NCBI RefSeq assembly: GCF_000721105.1
Contig: NZ_JOEV01000074.1
Span: forward strand, 1-22,261
Reading direction: 5' to 3'
DNA length: 22,261 nucleotides
Source of the DNA: Streptomyces cellulosae
Lineage (GTDB): Bacteria; Actinomycetota; Actinomycetes; Streptomycetales; Streptomycetaceae
In this document: piece after piece, positions 7,827 to 15,852 of the stretch
Layout: each line of letters begins with the position of its first letter
How positions within the stretch are numbered: the first letter of the stretch is position 1
Notes under the pieces: generated by a model
The model's database searches: none
What the model was told of the DNA's origin: nothing
Seen by the model: the letters and a program-made list of their open reading frames with translations, nothing else
Position numbers and translations under genes: made by a program

Positions 7827-7900
7827 TACCCACGCGCCCGATCACCGCCCGGCGCGGGGCCCGCCCCTCACCGGCGACCAGTAACTCTCAGGATCCGAAG

Positions 7901-8034
7901 AGCGCCTCGGCGCTTTTGCCGCCGTGGTGCCGCAAGTTCCGAAGATCAGTGAGGTGCTGCCGCGACCCTCCCTCCACGGCCGCCTGCCCTCCGGGGACTT
8001 GGAGCCCGCACGCGAGCACTTCCTCGTGGGCGGG
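7901..8034 (+). pseudogene. IS256-type transposase remnant
   Basis: Frame one gives SASALLPPWCRKF (7901-7939). The next frame continues PKISEVLP and LHGRLPSGDLEPAREHFLVG to about 8034. Together they match the IS256 (mutator-type) block F-S-S-A-I-L-P-P-x-x-R-K, P-K-x-x-E-V-L-P-L-L-Y-L-H-G-L-S-x-x-D-F-x-P-A-L. A one-base change in phase near 7937 splits it. Only about 45 residues survive. It runs directly into a 9-bp tandem array. The call is from motif memory. Confidence 0.5.
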
Positions 8035-8074
8035 CCCTCAGAGCCCTCCGAGCCCTCCGAGCCCTCCGAGCCCT
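8035..8074. repeat. 9-bp tandem repeat, CCCTCCGAG units
   Basis: Four 9-bp units (one CCCTCAGAG at 8035-8043, then three CCCTCCGAG) are followed by a partial CCCT. The array abuts the IS256-type remnant. In one frame it reads as repeated Pro-Ser-Glu, but no gene is supported. Confidence 0.9.
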
Positions 8075-8147
8075 TGGTGGCATCCCCAACACCAACCGAT
8101 CCACGCCTCGTCTCTCATTTGCTCCGCCGCAAGCCTCCTCAATAGAA

Positions 8148-8168
8148 CTGAATTCACTTAAGGTTCAG
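8148..8168. promoter_or_regulatory. candidate operator before the hydrolase gene
   Basis: CTGAA at 8148-8152 and TTCAG at 8164-8168 form outer arms of an inverted repeat. TTCACTTAAGG and TTCAGCTAAAG are also near direct repeats (8153-8174). The AT-rich patch lies 28-48 bases upstream of the start and probably overlaps the promoter. No regulator is identified. Confidence 0.3.
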
Positions 8169-8195
8169 CTAAAGTCGTTGACGAGGAGGTCAACC

Positions 8196-8891
8196 ATGGC
8201 GTTTGTTCTCATCCACGGTGCAAGCTTCGGTGCGAACTGCTGGGACGAGCTGGTCCCCCACCTCGGTGCGGAAGCATTGGCGGTCGACCTTCCGGGGCGC
8301 GGGAGCAGGGCCGAAGTCGACCTGGGCAAGGTCACGCTCGCGGACTGCGCCGACGCGGTCCGGGAGGACGTAGAGGCAAAGGACCTGCGGGACGTTGTAC
8401 TCGTCGGTCACTCCTTCGCGGGAGTCACGATACCGCGCGTCCTGGACCTCATACCCGACCGGATCCGCCACGTCGTCCTCGTGTCGGCCGTGGTGCCGAC
8501 GGACAGAACCCGGGTGCTCGACCAGATCGATCCCGAAGTGCGGCATCTGGTGGAGCAGTCCATCACCGACGGCGTCTACCACCAGACCCGCGAGGGCGCC
8601 GCCGCCATGCTGTGCAACGACATGGACGAGGCGGCCACCACGTCCACCCTGGACCGGCTTGCCGACGATTCTGCCGCCCTGCTGAGCGAGACCGTGGACC
8701 TGAGCGGCTACAGACGCGAGATTCCCCGGACGTACGTGCACCTCACGCGGGACCGATGCTACGTCGAGGAACTCCAGCAGCGGTCCATTGCGCTGCTTCG
8801 GCCCGACGTCATCGATCTCGACACCGGTCACATGGCAATGATCAGTGCGCCCGAAAAGCTCGCCTCCGTCCTCAACACCATTCACGGCTGA
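8196..8891 (+). CDS. alpha/beta hydrolase (methylesterase/hydroxynitrile-lyase-like)
   Basis: This 231-residue cytoplasmic alpha/beta hydrolase begins MAFVLIHGASFGANCWDEL, with the oxyanion HG at 7-8. The nucleophile Ser73 lies in GHSFAG (71-76), and the likely catalytic His212 is in TGHMAMISAPEKL near the C-terminus; the acid is less clear, with Asp near RDRCYVEEL a candidate. The short cap, length and TGHM ending fit the plant methylesterase/hydroxynitrile-lyase-like branch, which acts on esters or related small molecules. The exact substrate is unknown. The ATG at 8196 is chosen because AGGAGGT sits five bases upstream; an in-frame TTG at 8178 overlaps that site. It is a single gene, and the IS256-type remnant and tandem array lie just upstream. 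Confidence 0.9.
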   Translation: MAFVLIHGASFGANCWDELVPHLGAEALAVDLPGRGSRAEVDLGKVTLADCADAVREDVEAKDLRDVVLVGHSFAGVTIPRVLDLIPDRIRHVVLVSAVVPTDRTRVLDQIDPEVRHLVEQSITDGVYHQTREGAAAMLCNDMDEAATTSTLDRLADDSAALLSETVDLSGYRREIPRTYVHLTRDRCYVEELQQRSIALLRPDVIDLDTGHMAMISAPEKLASVLNTIHG

Positions 8892-8937
8892 TCAACGTGC
8901 CGGCCTGCGCTTGGCGGACCGCGAACGGGCGTGACCC

Positions 8938-9270
8938 TCATCGACGCCGGAGCCCTCTTTGAACGTGGTCCCCTCGACTTCCGGATGGCGGCGCAGGCAG
9001 CCGGCCGGCCTCCCTGCCCGGCCTGGCCCGACAGCACATCGACCGGGCGCCGTCCTTAAGAGTCCACCAGGATCGTGGCGTACGAGTCCCCTTGCGTACC
9101 GCGAAGTCGTCGCCCCCGAGCACTCGCAAGCTGAACTGTGGAAACTCCGGCATCCCACGTTCGGTCCGCTCAGCCACCGCACCACCCCGCCTCCTGGGCA
9201 ACTCGCCGTCGGTCGATAGATGCCCAGACCAGGCAGGTGACGTCACAAGACCCACGACACGGCCGAACAA
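8938..9270 (-). pseudogene. ISL3-type transposase remnant
   Basis: Reading leftward, three frames assemble into an ISL3-like catalytic block. One frame gives LRVLGGDDFAVRKGTR (about 9085-9130), matching the LGVDDFAxRRGxxY signature that carries the first catalytic Asp. The next frame gives YATILVD (9062-9082) and RPVDVLSGQ (9024-9049). A third gives LRRHPEVE near 8973-8990, where ISL3 proteins have LRxHPGVEIVCRD, but the CRD itself is lost. Indels and an in-frame TAA break it. It is a dead fragment filling most of the gap between the hydrolase gene and the small membrane protein gene. Bounds are approximate. Confidence 0.6.
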
Positions 9271-9281
9271 CGCGGACGTTC

Positions 9282-9305
9282 ACACCTGTCCCTGAAGACA
9301 GGTGT
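9282..9305 (-). terminator. stem-loop terminator after the small membrane protein gene
   Basis: ACACCTGTC at 9282-9290 pairs perfectly with GACAGGTGT at 9297-9305 around CCTGAA. It lies 14 bases past the stop of the leftward gene at 9319. Confidence 0.65.
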
Positions 9306-9318
9306 CGGCATCTCCCAC

Positions 9319-9735
9319 TCATGCGAGGGACAGGAGCATGTTCGTCTGTCCGATGGCCAGCGCTGTGCCGATGACGAAGAACAGTCCTTGAACGACGCTG
9401 GTGATCGGCATACGCAGCCGTGCGTGAACGTAGGACGACACGGCGAGTGCACCGGGGACGATCCAGGTCATGGCCAGCTGAAGGAACGTCACATGCCCAG
9501 TCCTCATGGACGGGTCTCCCGATGGCTCCGAGTGCGACATCCCGACCAGGAACATCCACAGGGCCACCCCCGCCAGAGCCGCCGCATCGCCGGCCGCCAG
9601 CAATAGCGCGACCGCGGCATCTGTCAGACGAGAGGGCCGCCGCGTCCCGGCCTGGGTGTCGTCGCCTGTGCCGAGTCGTCCGCTGAGTCGCCGACGCTCG
9701 CGGGTGCTGTTCCGGATTCTCTCCCACCAGACCAC
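9319..9735 (-). CDS. small membrane protein of unknown function
   Basis: From the GTG at 9735 this encodes 138 residues. The C-terminal 100 residues contain three strong hydrophobic segments: AAVALLLAAGDAAALAGVAL with following WMFLVGM, then LAMTWIVPGALAVSSYV, and VVQGLFFVIGTALAIGQT. A short SRLTDAAVA lead-in and a polar loop (SHSEPSGDPSMRTG) complete it. I do not recognise a characterised family; it looks like a small integral membrane protein found in Streptomyces. The start is uncertain: the frame is open to GTG at 9858, which would add 41 Arg-rich residues and a TTA codon, and neither start has a good ribosome-binding site. A clear stem-loop follows the stop, supporting expression. It is flanked by a transposase remnant and a broken PEBP gene. 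Confidence 0.55.
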   Translation of the reverse strand: MVWWERIRNSTRERRRLSGRLGTGDDTQAGTRRPSRLTDAAVALLLAAGDAAALAGVALWMFLVGMSHSEPSGDPSMRTGHVTFLQLAMTWIVPGALAVSSYVHARLRMPITSVVQGLFFVIGTALAIGQTNMLLSLA

Positions 9736-9952
9736 TGCTCGACTGCACCACGGAGGCAGTAATTCCGCCCCGACTCGGTAGACAACGACTTGGATTTCTC
9801 CGCAGCGGGCGGATGGACGAACGGGACGGCGTCGCATCGCCCTTCGACTTGGCCACACCGCGCCGAAACGCTTGGAGGGCCAGCATGTTCACCGAGTCGA
9901 TCGCGCAGAGCGACAGTCCACATCTCCGCGCGGGCCCAACTCGTCGAGGTGA

Positions 9953-10270
9953 GGCGGTGCAGCTTCGTCCAGACCGGAGCCTGCCACCGTCACCGAGCTT
10001 CCCGGGGGCGTCGGCGACGACACTGGCTCGGGCCTGCCCGAGGGCGCCTTCCAGCTGCCGGGCGATGCCCGCGCGGCCCGCTTCATCGGCGCCGCTCCGC
10101 CGGCCGGGCACGGCCCGCACCGCTACTTCGTTCGTCGTGATGCACGCCCTCGACGTCGAGTCCATCGGCGTCCCGGCCGACGCCACTCCGGCCGTCCTCG
10201 GCTTCACCATGGCCGGCCACATCCTCGGCCGCGCGGTCCTGACCGCCACCGCCGAAACCCCCGCCCGACA
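9953..10270 (+). pseudogene. broken PEBP (YbhB/YbcL-type) gene, 5'-truncated and frameshifted
   Basis: After a TGA at 9950, one frame gives [18 protein letters not shown], then [19 protein letters not shown] and GHGPHRYF. The next frame continues [20 protein letters not shown], then [20 protein letters not shown]. Joined, this is the C-terminal part of a YbhB/YbcL phosphatidylethanolamine-binding-like protein, whose GPHRYFxxxxAL motif is characteristic. The two frames are separated by a tandem TTCG (10127-10130 and 10131-10134); removing one copy restores a continuous reading, so a 4-bp duplication is the disabling event. The N-terminal half, including the DPDAP motif, is absent upstream. The 3' end runs into a truncated DtxR-type gene. 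Confidence 0.75.
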
Positions 10271-10276
10271 CACCGC

Positions 10277-10475
10277 ATGTCCAGACTCATCGACGCCACC
10301 GAGACGTATCTCCGCACCATCCTGGAGCTCGAGGAGGAAGGCGTGGCCCCCATGCGCGCCCGCATCGCCGAGCGCATACACCAGAGCTGCCCCACCGCCA
10401 GCCAGGCCGCCGCCCGCATGGAGCGCGACGGCCTGCTGCACGTCGCAAGCGACCGGCACCTGGAACTGACCGAAG
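10277..10475 (+). pseudogene. truncated DtxR/IdeR-type iron regulator, DNA-binding domain only
   Basis: From ATG 10277 the sequence reads [20 protein letters not shown], then [24 protein letters not shown] and SDRHLELTE. This is the N-terminal winged helix of Streptomyces IdeR/DmdR-type metal-dependent repressors ([22 protein letters not shown].., then [14 protein letters not shown]). Family members are about 220-230 residues, with metal-binding and dimerisation domains after the winged helix. Here similarity stops at about residue 66, and the frame continues with unrelated Arg-rich sequence to 10699. Without the metal-sensing domain it should not work as a normal iron repressor. No ribosome-binding site is seen. 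Substitutions in the recognition helix ([10 protein letters not shown] for QSGPTVSQTV) also point to decay. Confidence 0.75.
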
Positions 10476-10549
10476 ATCGGCAGCGGCGGCCAGGCCGCAG
10501 AACCCCCCACGCAGACCGCCTCGCATGTCTTCGTGGCCAAGCACTGAGC
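10470..10549 (+). pseudogene. possible 3' tail of another gene joined to the DtxR fragment
   Basis: A frame different from the DtxR one reads [20 protein letters not shown] and ends VAKH before TGA at 10547-10549. It has a plausible protein C-terminal look and is followed 38 bases later by the 50-bp palindrome, as a real gene end would be. I do not recognise the family, and this is a weak call. Confidence 0.2.
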
Positions 10550-10587
10550 CCAGCCGGGCACCGGCCCATGCCGTACGGCCTTTGCGG

Positions 10588-10637
10588 GCAGGAGGATGGC
10601 CCTCGAGCACGATCGTGCTCGAGGGCCATCCTCCTGC
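10588..10637. terminator. 50-bp perfect, spacerless palindrome; probable bidirectional terminator
   Basis: The 25-base arms at 10588-10612 and 10613-10637 are exact reverse complements, with the centre at GATC (10611-10614). The stem is very GC-rich and contains CTCGAG twice. It lies between the rightward broken genes and the leftward monooxygenase gene, so it can end transcription from both sides. No U-tract is needed for such a stem. An IS or recombination origin is an alternative. Confidence 0.7.
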
Positions 10638-10873
10638 TTCGGCGGAACGCGTGCCGCAGGCCTGACTCGATGCCGCGCGGGCCGCGAACCGCGATCTGAC
10701 CCGAGCCCCAACCTGCCTGGCCGACTCGTGCCTCTGGCGAGCTCGACTGCTGGAGGCAGACAAACCCCGGCGCCGGAGCACCCCGGCCGATGCTGCCTCC
10801 AGCCTTCCGATGGTCAATCACCGACTGACTGTTCGATCCTTCTCCGGGAGAGTTTTCGGTTGCTCAGCCGACG
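10638..10873. other. intergenic, nothing recognised
   Basis: Between the palindrome and the monooxygenase stop I see no gene, repeat or clear terminator. Confidence 0.5.
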
Positions 10874-12593
<1,720 letters not shown>

Positions 12594-12599
12594 TCCTTT

Positions 12600-13031
12600 T
12601 CCAGCCACGTGATCAGGACTCCGAACGGACCCGTGCGGTGGCAGGACGCATACGGCGCGGCGGCCCGGCCGGTCACGGTCGACGGTCTTCTCCTGGCCGC
12701 ATCGAGGCGGACCGAATCCCGGAAGGCACGGCGCGCTGGAACCGGAGGCGCTCGACGAGCGGGGGGACTGAGGCAGCGCCGTCCAACGCTGCCGACGCTA
12801 CCGACGGGATCGGCGGGCGGCCGACGGCCGGCGGCTGGACACCGGACCTCCGCGCCACCAGGTCCGAGGGGTTGCGGAAGCGGAACGTCTCACCGCCCTG
12901 GATCCTGGCCTTGTTCCGCGCGAACTCCGCTTCGCCCGCCGACATCTGGCGGGGTGTTGGGGCCGTCTGGGTGCGGTCGGCGGTGAGGCGTGAGGGATTG
13001 TCCAGGAATGCCTTGGCCCGAGACGCAGGGC
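12600..13031. other. intergenic, possible decayed coding sequence
   Basis: On the minus strand a frame reads RAKAFLDNPSRLTADRTQ, then ARNKARIQGGETFRFRNPSD, running on from about 13025 to 12820 without a ribosome-binding site. It looks protein-like, but I do not recognise a family. Downstream the same frame becomes low-quality. A small ORF at 12673-12945 (-) is part of it. I see no other structure. Confidence 0.35.
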
Positions 13032-13877
13032 CTATCGGAAGGCGGCGATGTGGCGTAGGGCCCAGTCGGCGAAGGTGCGGGGCGCGCGTCCGAGGAGCCG
13101 TTCGACGTCGGCGCTGATGCGCTGCTCGGCGGGGGTCGGCTCACCGAGGATGGACAGCGTGGTCTCGACGACGGGCTCGGGCATGAACCGCAGCATCTGC
13201 GCGTGGGCCTCGTCACGGGTCTGCTCGATGAACCGGAGGGGTTCGCCGAGTACGTTGGCAAGCGCCTCGACACGCTGACGGGGCGTGCTGAGGGCGGGCC
13301 CGGTCAGCTCGTATATCTGTCCGGCGTGGCCGTCCTCCCGCAGGGCTACGGCGGCGACCTCGGCGATGTCGTCCGGGTCGATGGTCGGCAGGCCGATGTC
13401 AGCGAACGGCGCGGCGACGGTCCTTCTGCCGCGGACCGACTCGGCCCAGGCGTACGCATTGGAGTTGAAGCCTCCGGGCCGCAGGATCGTCCAATCCATG
13501 CCTGACTGCTGAACGGCGTCCTCGATGGACCGTCCGAGATCCCCGTGAGAGGCCGAATGCGGTCGGGTCGCGACTCCCTGGGAGGACAGCAGGACGACCC
13601 GCCCGACGCCGCCGGCCTTGGCGACGTCGAGGATGTCCTGTGGACTCAGCAGGTGCGCGCCGGCGCCACCGCTCTGCAGGAACAGCGCGTCGGCTCCTTC
13701 GAAAACAGGCCGAAGGCTCTCAGGATCGACCAGGTCCGCCTGCGCGCAGTGGACGCTCTCCGGCACGTCCGCGTCCGAGATTCCCCGGGACGTCGCGGTC
13801 ACCCGCACACCGGCTGCCGCGAGAACCTGCACGAGCGATCGGCCGACGTTACCGGTCGCACCCGTCACTACGAACAT
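13032..13877 (-). CDS. NmrA-like NAD(P)-binding reductase
   Basis: This 281-residue atypical short-chain reductase begins MFVVTGATGNVGRSL, with the NAD(P)-binding GATGNVG at 6-12. Further marks are CAQADLVDP, VVLLSSQGVATR, MDWTILRPGGFNSN (the substrate-side loop of NmrA/quinone-reductase-2-like proteins) and an IYELTGPALST strand. Relatives act as NAD(P)H-dependent quinone or enone reductases or redox sensors in the cytoplasm. The start is ATG 13877, because GGGGAG lies six bases upstream on the minus strand; an ATG six codons earlier (13895) overlaps that site. It is divergent from the HxlR gene, with a 146-base gap containing a 12-bp palindrome, so the HxlR protein probably controls it, as in many actinomycete pairs. 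Confidence 0.9.
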   Translation of the reverse strand: MFVVTGATGNVGRSLVQVLAAAGVRVTATSRGISDADVPESVHCAQADLVDPESLRPVFEGADALFLQSGGAGAHLLSPQDILDVAKAGGVGRVVLLSSQGVATRPHSASHGDLGRSIEDAVQQSGMDWTILRPGGFNSNAYAWAESVRGRRTVAAPFADIGLPTIDPDDIAEVAAVALREDGHAGQIYELTGPALSTPRQRVEALANVLGEPLRFIEQTRDEAHAQMLRFMPEPVVETTLSILGEPTPAEQRISADVERLLGRAPRTFADWALRHIAAFR

Positions 13878-13910
13878 GAACAACTCCCCTGTCATTCAGC
13901 ATGGTTGTCG

Positions 13911-13951
13911 CCGCCCGAGCGGGCGGGACCGCCGCGGAGAGCTGCTCTCCG
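13911..13951. repeat. two hairpins in the NmrA-like gene's 5' region
   Basis: CCGCCCG-AG-CGGGCGG at 13911-13926 and CGGAGAG-CTG-CTCTCCG at 13935-13951 are perfect stems. If transcription starts near the 13984 palindrome, both lie in the untranslated leader of the leftward gene. Confidence 0.5.
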
Positions 13952-13983
13952 GGCGACACGGGGACGCTAACACCGCCGATATA

Positions 13984-13995
13984 GTAGGTACCTAC
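13984..13995. promoter_or_regulatory. 12-bp palindrome, probable HxlR operator
   Basis: GTAGGTACCTAC is a perfect palindrome in the divergent gap, overlapping TATAGT (13980-13985), a good -10 for the rightward HxlR gene. HxlR proteins often bind such GTA-rich palindromes and repress both genes. Confidence 0.6.
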
Positions 13996-14023
13996 GGGAA
14001 AGTGACTATCCCAAGGAGTGTGC

Positions 14024-14416
14024 ATGGCCGACCAACCTGACCTGGTGGCAGAGACTACGACCGACCCGGAACTCGCCTGTCCGACCAGTGCGGTCGTGGA
14101 CATCGTGTTCAGCCGGTGGACCACGCCAATCCTGTGGACTCTCAACATGCATGGCCGGCAACGGTTCGTGGAGCTGCAACGACGGATCGGCACGATCACA
14201 CCAAAGGTACTGACCCAGCGGCTGCGCCAGTTGGAACGCGACGGCATGGTCGTGCGTACGTACCACCCTGAGGTCCCTCCTCGAGTCGAGTACGAGATCA
14301 GCGAGCTGGGCCGCAGCCTGGCCCCGCTCTTCGCGCACCTCGCCGAGTGGTCTGCCGGCAACCTGGACAAGGTCGAGCAGGCCCGGCACGACTACGACAC
14401 CGATCCACCCCGGTAA
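14024..14416 (+). CDS. HxlR-family winged-helix regulator
   Basis: This 130-residue protein is a one-domain HxlR regulator. CPTSAVVDIVFSRWTTPILW at about 19-38 is the family signature, with Cys19 at the position that in several HxlR proteins senses aldehydes, quinones or disulfide stress. The winged helix follows, with RFVELQRRIGTITPKVLTQR as recognition region and VVRTYHPEVPPRVEYEIS as the wing. It should bind DNA as a dimer. The ATG at 14024 follows AAGGAG at five bases. It is transcribed away from the NmrA-like reductase gene and shares the palindrome between them, so auto-control plus control of the reductase is the likely job. Confidence 0.93.
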   Translation: MADQPDLVAETTTDPELACPTSAVVDIVFSRWTTPILWTLNMHGRQRFVELQRRIGTITPKVLTQRLRQLERDGMVVRTYHPEVPPRVEYEISELGRSLAPLFAHLAEWSAGNLDKVEQARHDYDTDPPR

Positions 14417-14583
14417 CCGAGACGCGGGACGGCGAGTGGGGCGACGCGTCAGCGAGAGGGCTCGATCCTTGTCCGAATGGGCACGCATGCAGTGCACTCC
14501 TTGCCGGTGCGCACGATTCAGCGCGGCCATTCCTGAGGGCGCATGCATGAGGTGTCTTCGACTTCTCCGCGACGAGTCCGGAC

Positions 14584-14919
14584 GTGTCCTGGTCCTACAC
14601 CGGCTTCGGAGGGTTCCGGCGGTGGCTGGCGCAGACCGAGGGGTTCGAACTGAACGAGATGGACGGCTTTGGTGGCCAGCGCCCCTGGAACGACGTCTCC
14701 ACCACCCTGGCACCACTCCTCAACCATCCCGACGATGACGGCCCCGACCTCACGCCGGTCCAGTGCGCCGCGATCCTGCCCCGCCTGCAGGAGATCGCCG
14801 ATCAACCTCACGAGAGAAGCATCGACTCGCTCCTCCAACGGCATCTCGACGACGCCCGCCAGCTCGTGGCCGTCCTGCAGCTCTGCATCCAGAAGGACGT
14901 CGCCCTCCTCTTCGGCTGA
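14584..14919 (+). CDS. small soluble protein of unknown function, start region possibly frameshifted
   Basis: From GTG 14584 this gives 111 residues. Visible marks are SWSYTGFGGFRRWLAQTEGF, MDGFGGQRPW, a PLLNHPDDDGPDLTP segment, and a C-terminal helix ARQLVAVLQLCIQKDVALLFG. It looks like a conserved small cytoplasmic protein of Streptomyces, but I cannot name a family or function. Protein-like sequence continues upstream of the GTG as GVFDFSATSPD to a TGA at 14548-14550. Two ATGs (14543, 14547) lie there in another frame, so a one-base indel near 14550 may have cut off the true start. No ribosome-binding site precedes the GTG. It may be intact with a GTG start or a recently damaged gene. Confidence 0.6.
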   Translation: MSWSYTGFGGFRRWLAQTEGFELNEMDGFGGQRPWNDVSTTLAPLLNHPDDDGPDLTPVQCAAILPRLQEIADQPHERSIDSLLQRHLDDARQLVAVLQLCIQKDVALLFG

Positions 14920-15097
14920 CGTCGGTCGGCACCACCGGCTCATTGTGACCAGCAGCTACGGGAAAACTCTTGGTCAACGGGGAACGCCCCGGCAGGCCCA
15001 GGTGCTGTCCAGGCCCGTGACATCCGGGCCAGTTGCGATCGCGACCGCATCCCGAACCGACGTAGAAGTCCTGCCCGTTCCCGTGAACAGAGCCGCC

Positions 15098-15418
15098 CTA
15101 TCGACCAGCGGGAGGCATCCGGACGACCGCTGTTCCGCCCTCCAGATCCACCATGGTCCGGTTCGGCGGTGCTCCGTCCTCCTCGTCGTCCCTCAGAAGG
15201 AGCGCCGACTGGCGCTCCTTCAGTTCGCTCTGCTTGCCCGGCGAGAAGCTCGCATGAAGCTGCTCGAAGCCGGTTGCCGAGATCTGTCCCTGTCTGGCGC
15301 TGTTCCGCCAGGGAAGCAGCCCGGCTCGCCCTGCGCGCAGAAGCAGCTGATCAGCGAAGGCCACGGCGGTCAGCACGATGACCAATCCGGGCAGGGTCAT
15401 GAAGACGGCGAATCCCAT
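15098..15418 (-). CDS. small membrane-anchored protein (DUF6191-like)
   Basis: This 106-residue protein starts MGFAVFMTLPGLVIVLTAVA, giving one membrane segment at about 3-23, followed by a positive stretch (RAGRAGLLPWRNSARQGQIS) that suggests a cytoplasmic C-terminus. The middle holds ISATGFEQLHASFSPGKQSE, and the end is acidic then strand-like (RDDEEDGAPP, TMVDLEGGTAVVRMP). It matches my memory of the DUF6191 family of Streptomyces, whose function is unknown. ATG 15418 is chosen over the upstream frame start (15505) because hydrophobic family-like sequence begins there and GGGGG precedes it. It is a single gene with no evident partner. Confidence 0.75.
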   Translation of the reverse strand: MGFAVFMTLPGLVIVLTAVAFADQLLLRAGRAGLLPWRNSARQGQISATGFEQLHASFSPGKQSELKERQSALLLRDDEEDGAPPNRTMVDLEGGTAVVRMPPAGR

Positions 15419-15852
15419 GCCCCCAGTATCCGGGGCGAGGCACCCATTCACACACCGTCGTCGGAAACACATACGACCGCTCCAGTCCTCGCGGCCACGT
15501 TGCACCGGCCGTTGTCATTTCTCGTTGTCAGTTCTCATCGACATTTCCGAGACCGCTGATCGCTCGGGCGCGTATCGAAGGCGTCGACGGACCGGACGAG
15601 GTGATGTCCAGAGGTCCCACCCGCCCGTTCGCCGCTGATGCACGAAGGTGGCCTGGCTGCCTCCGACGTGCGCCGCCGCTTGGGCGGCGATCTCAGGATC
15701 GAGACCAGCCTGGCGACCCTGTCACCGCCGCGGTCACCGTACGGGAGGTCGCCCGATGCATGACGGCGCATCACCGGCTGGCTCAAGCACAACGCCCCTG
15801 ACTCCTACGCTGCGCTCCGGACCGGTGCCAGTTCCTTCCGAGGGACGGCTTC
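15419..15852. other. intergenic, nothing firmly recognised
   Basis: This stretch lies upstream of the small membrane protein and downstream of the asparagine synthetase stop. Several short frames exist on both strands, but none has a ribosome-binding site or a family I know. No strong terminator is seen after the asparagine synthetase gene. Confidence 0.5.

Noticed and set aside
7796..7900. RiPP precursor peptide for the ATP-grasp protein
   Set aside because: No short ORF with a ribosome-binding site or repeated acidic core is present on either strand.
12673..12945. Minus-strand ORF starting MSAGEAEFARNKARIQGGE
   Set aside because: The start looks protein-like, but there is no ribosome-binding site, the second half is low quality and no family is recognised; noted as possible decay only.
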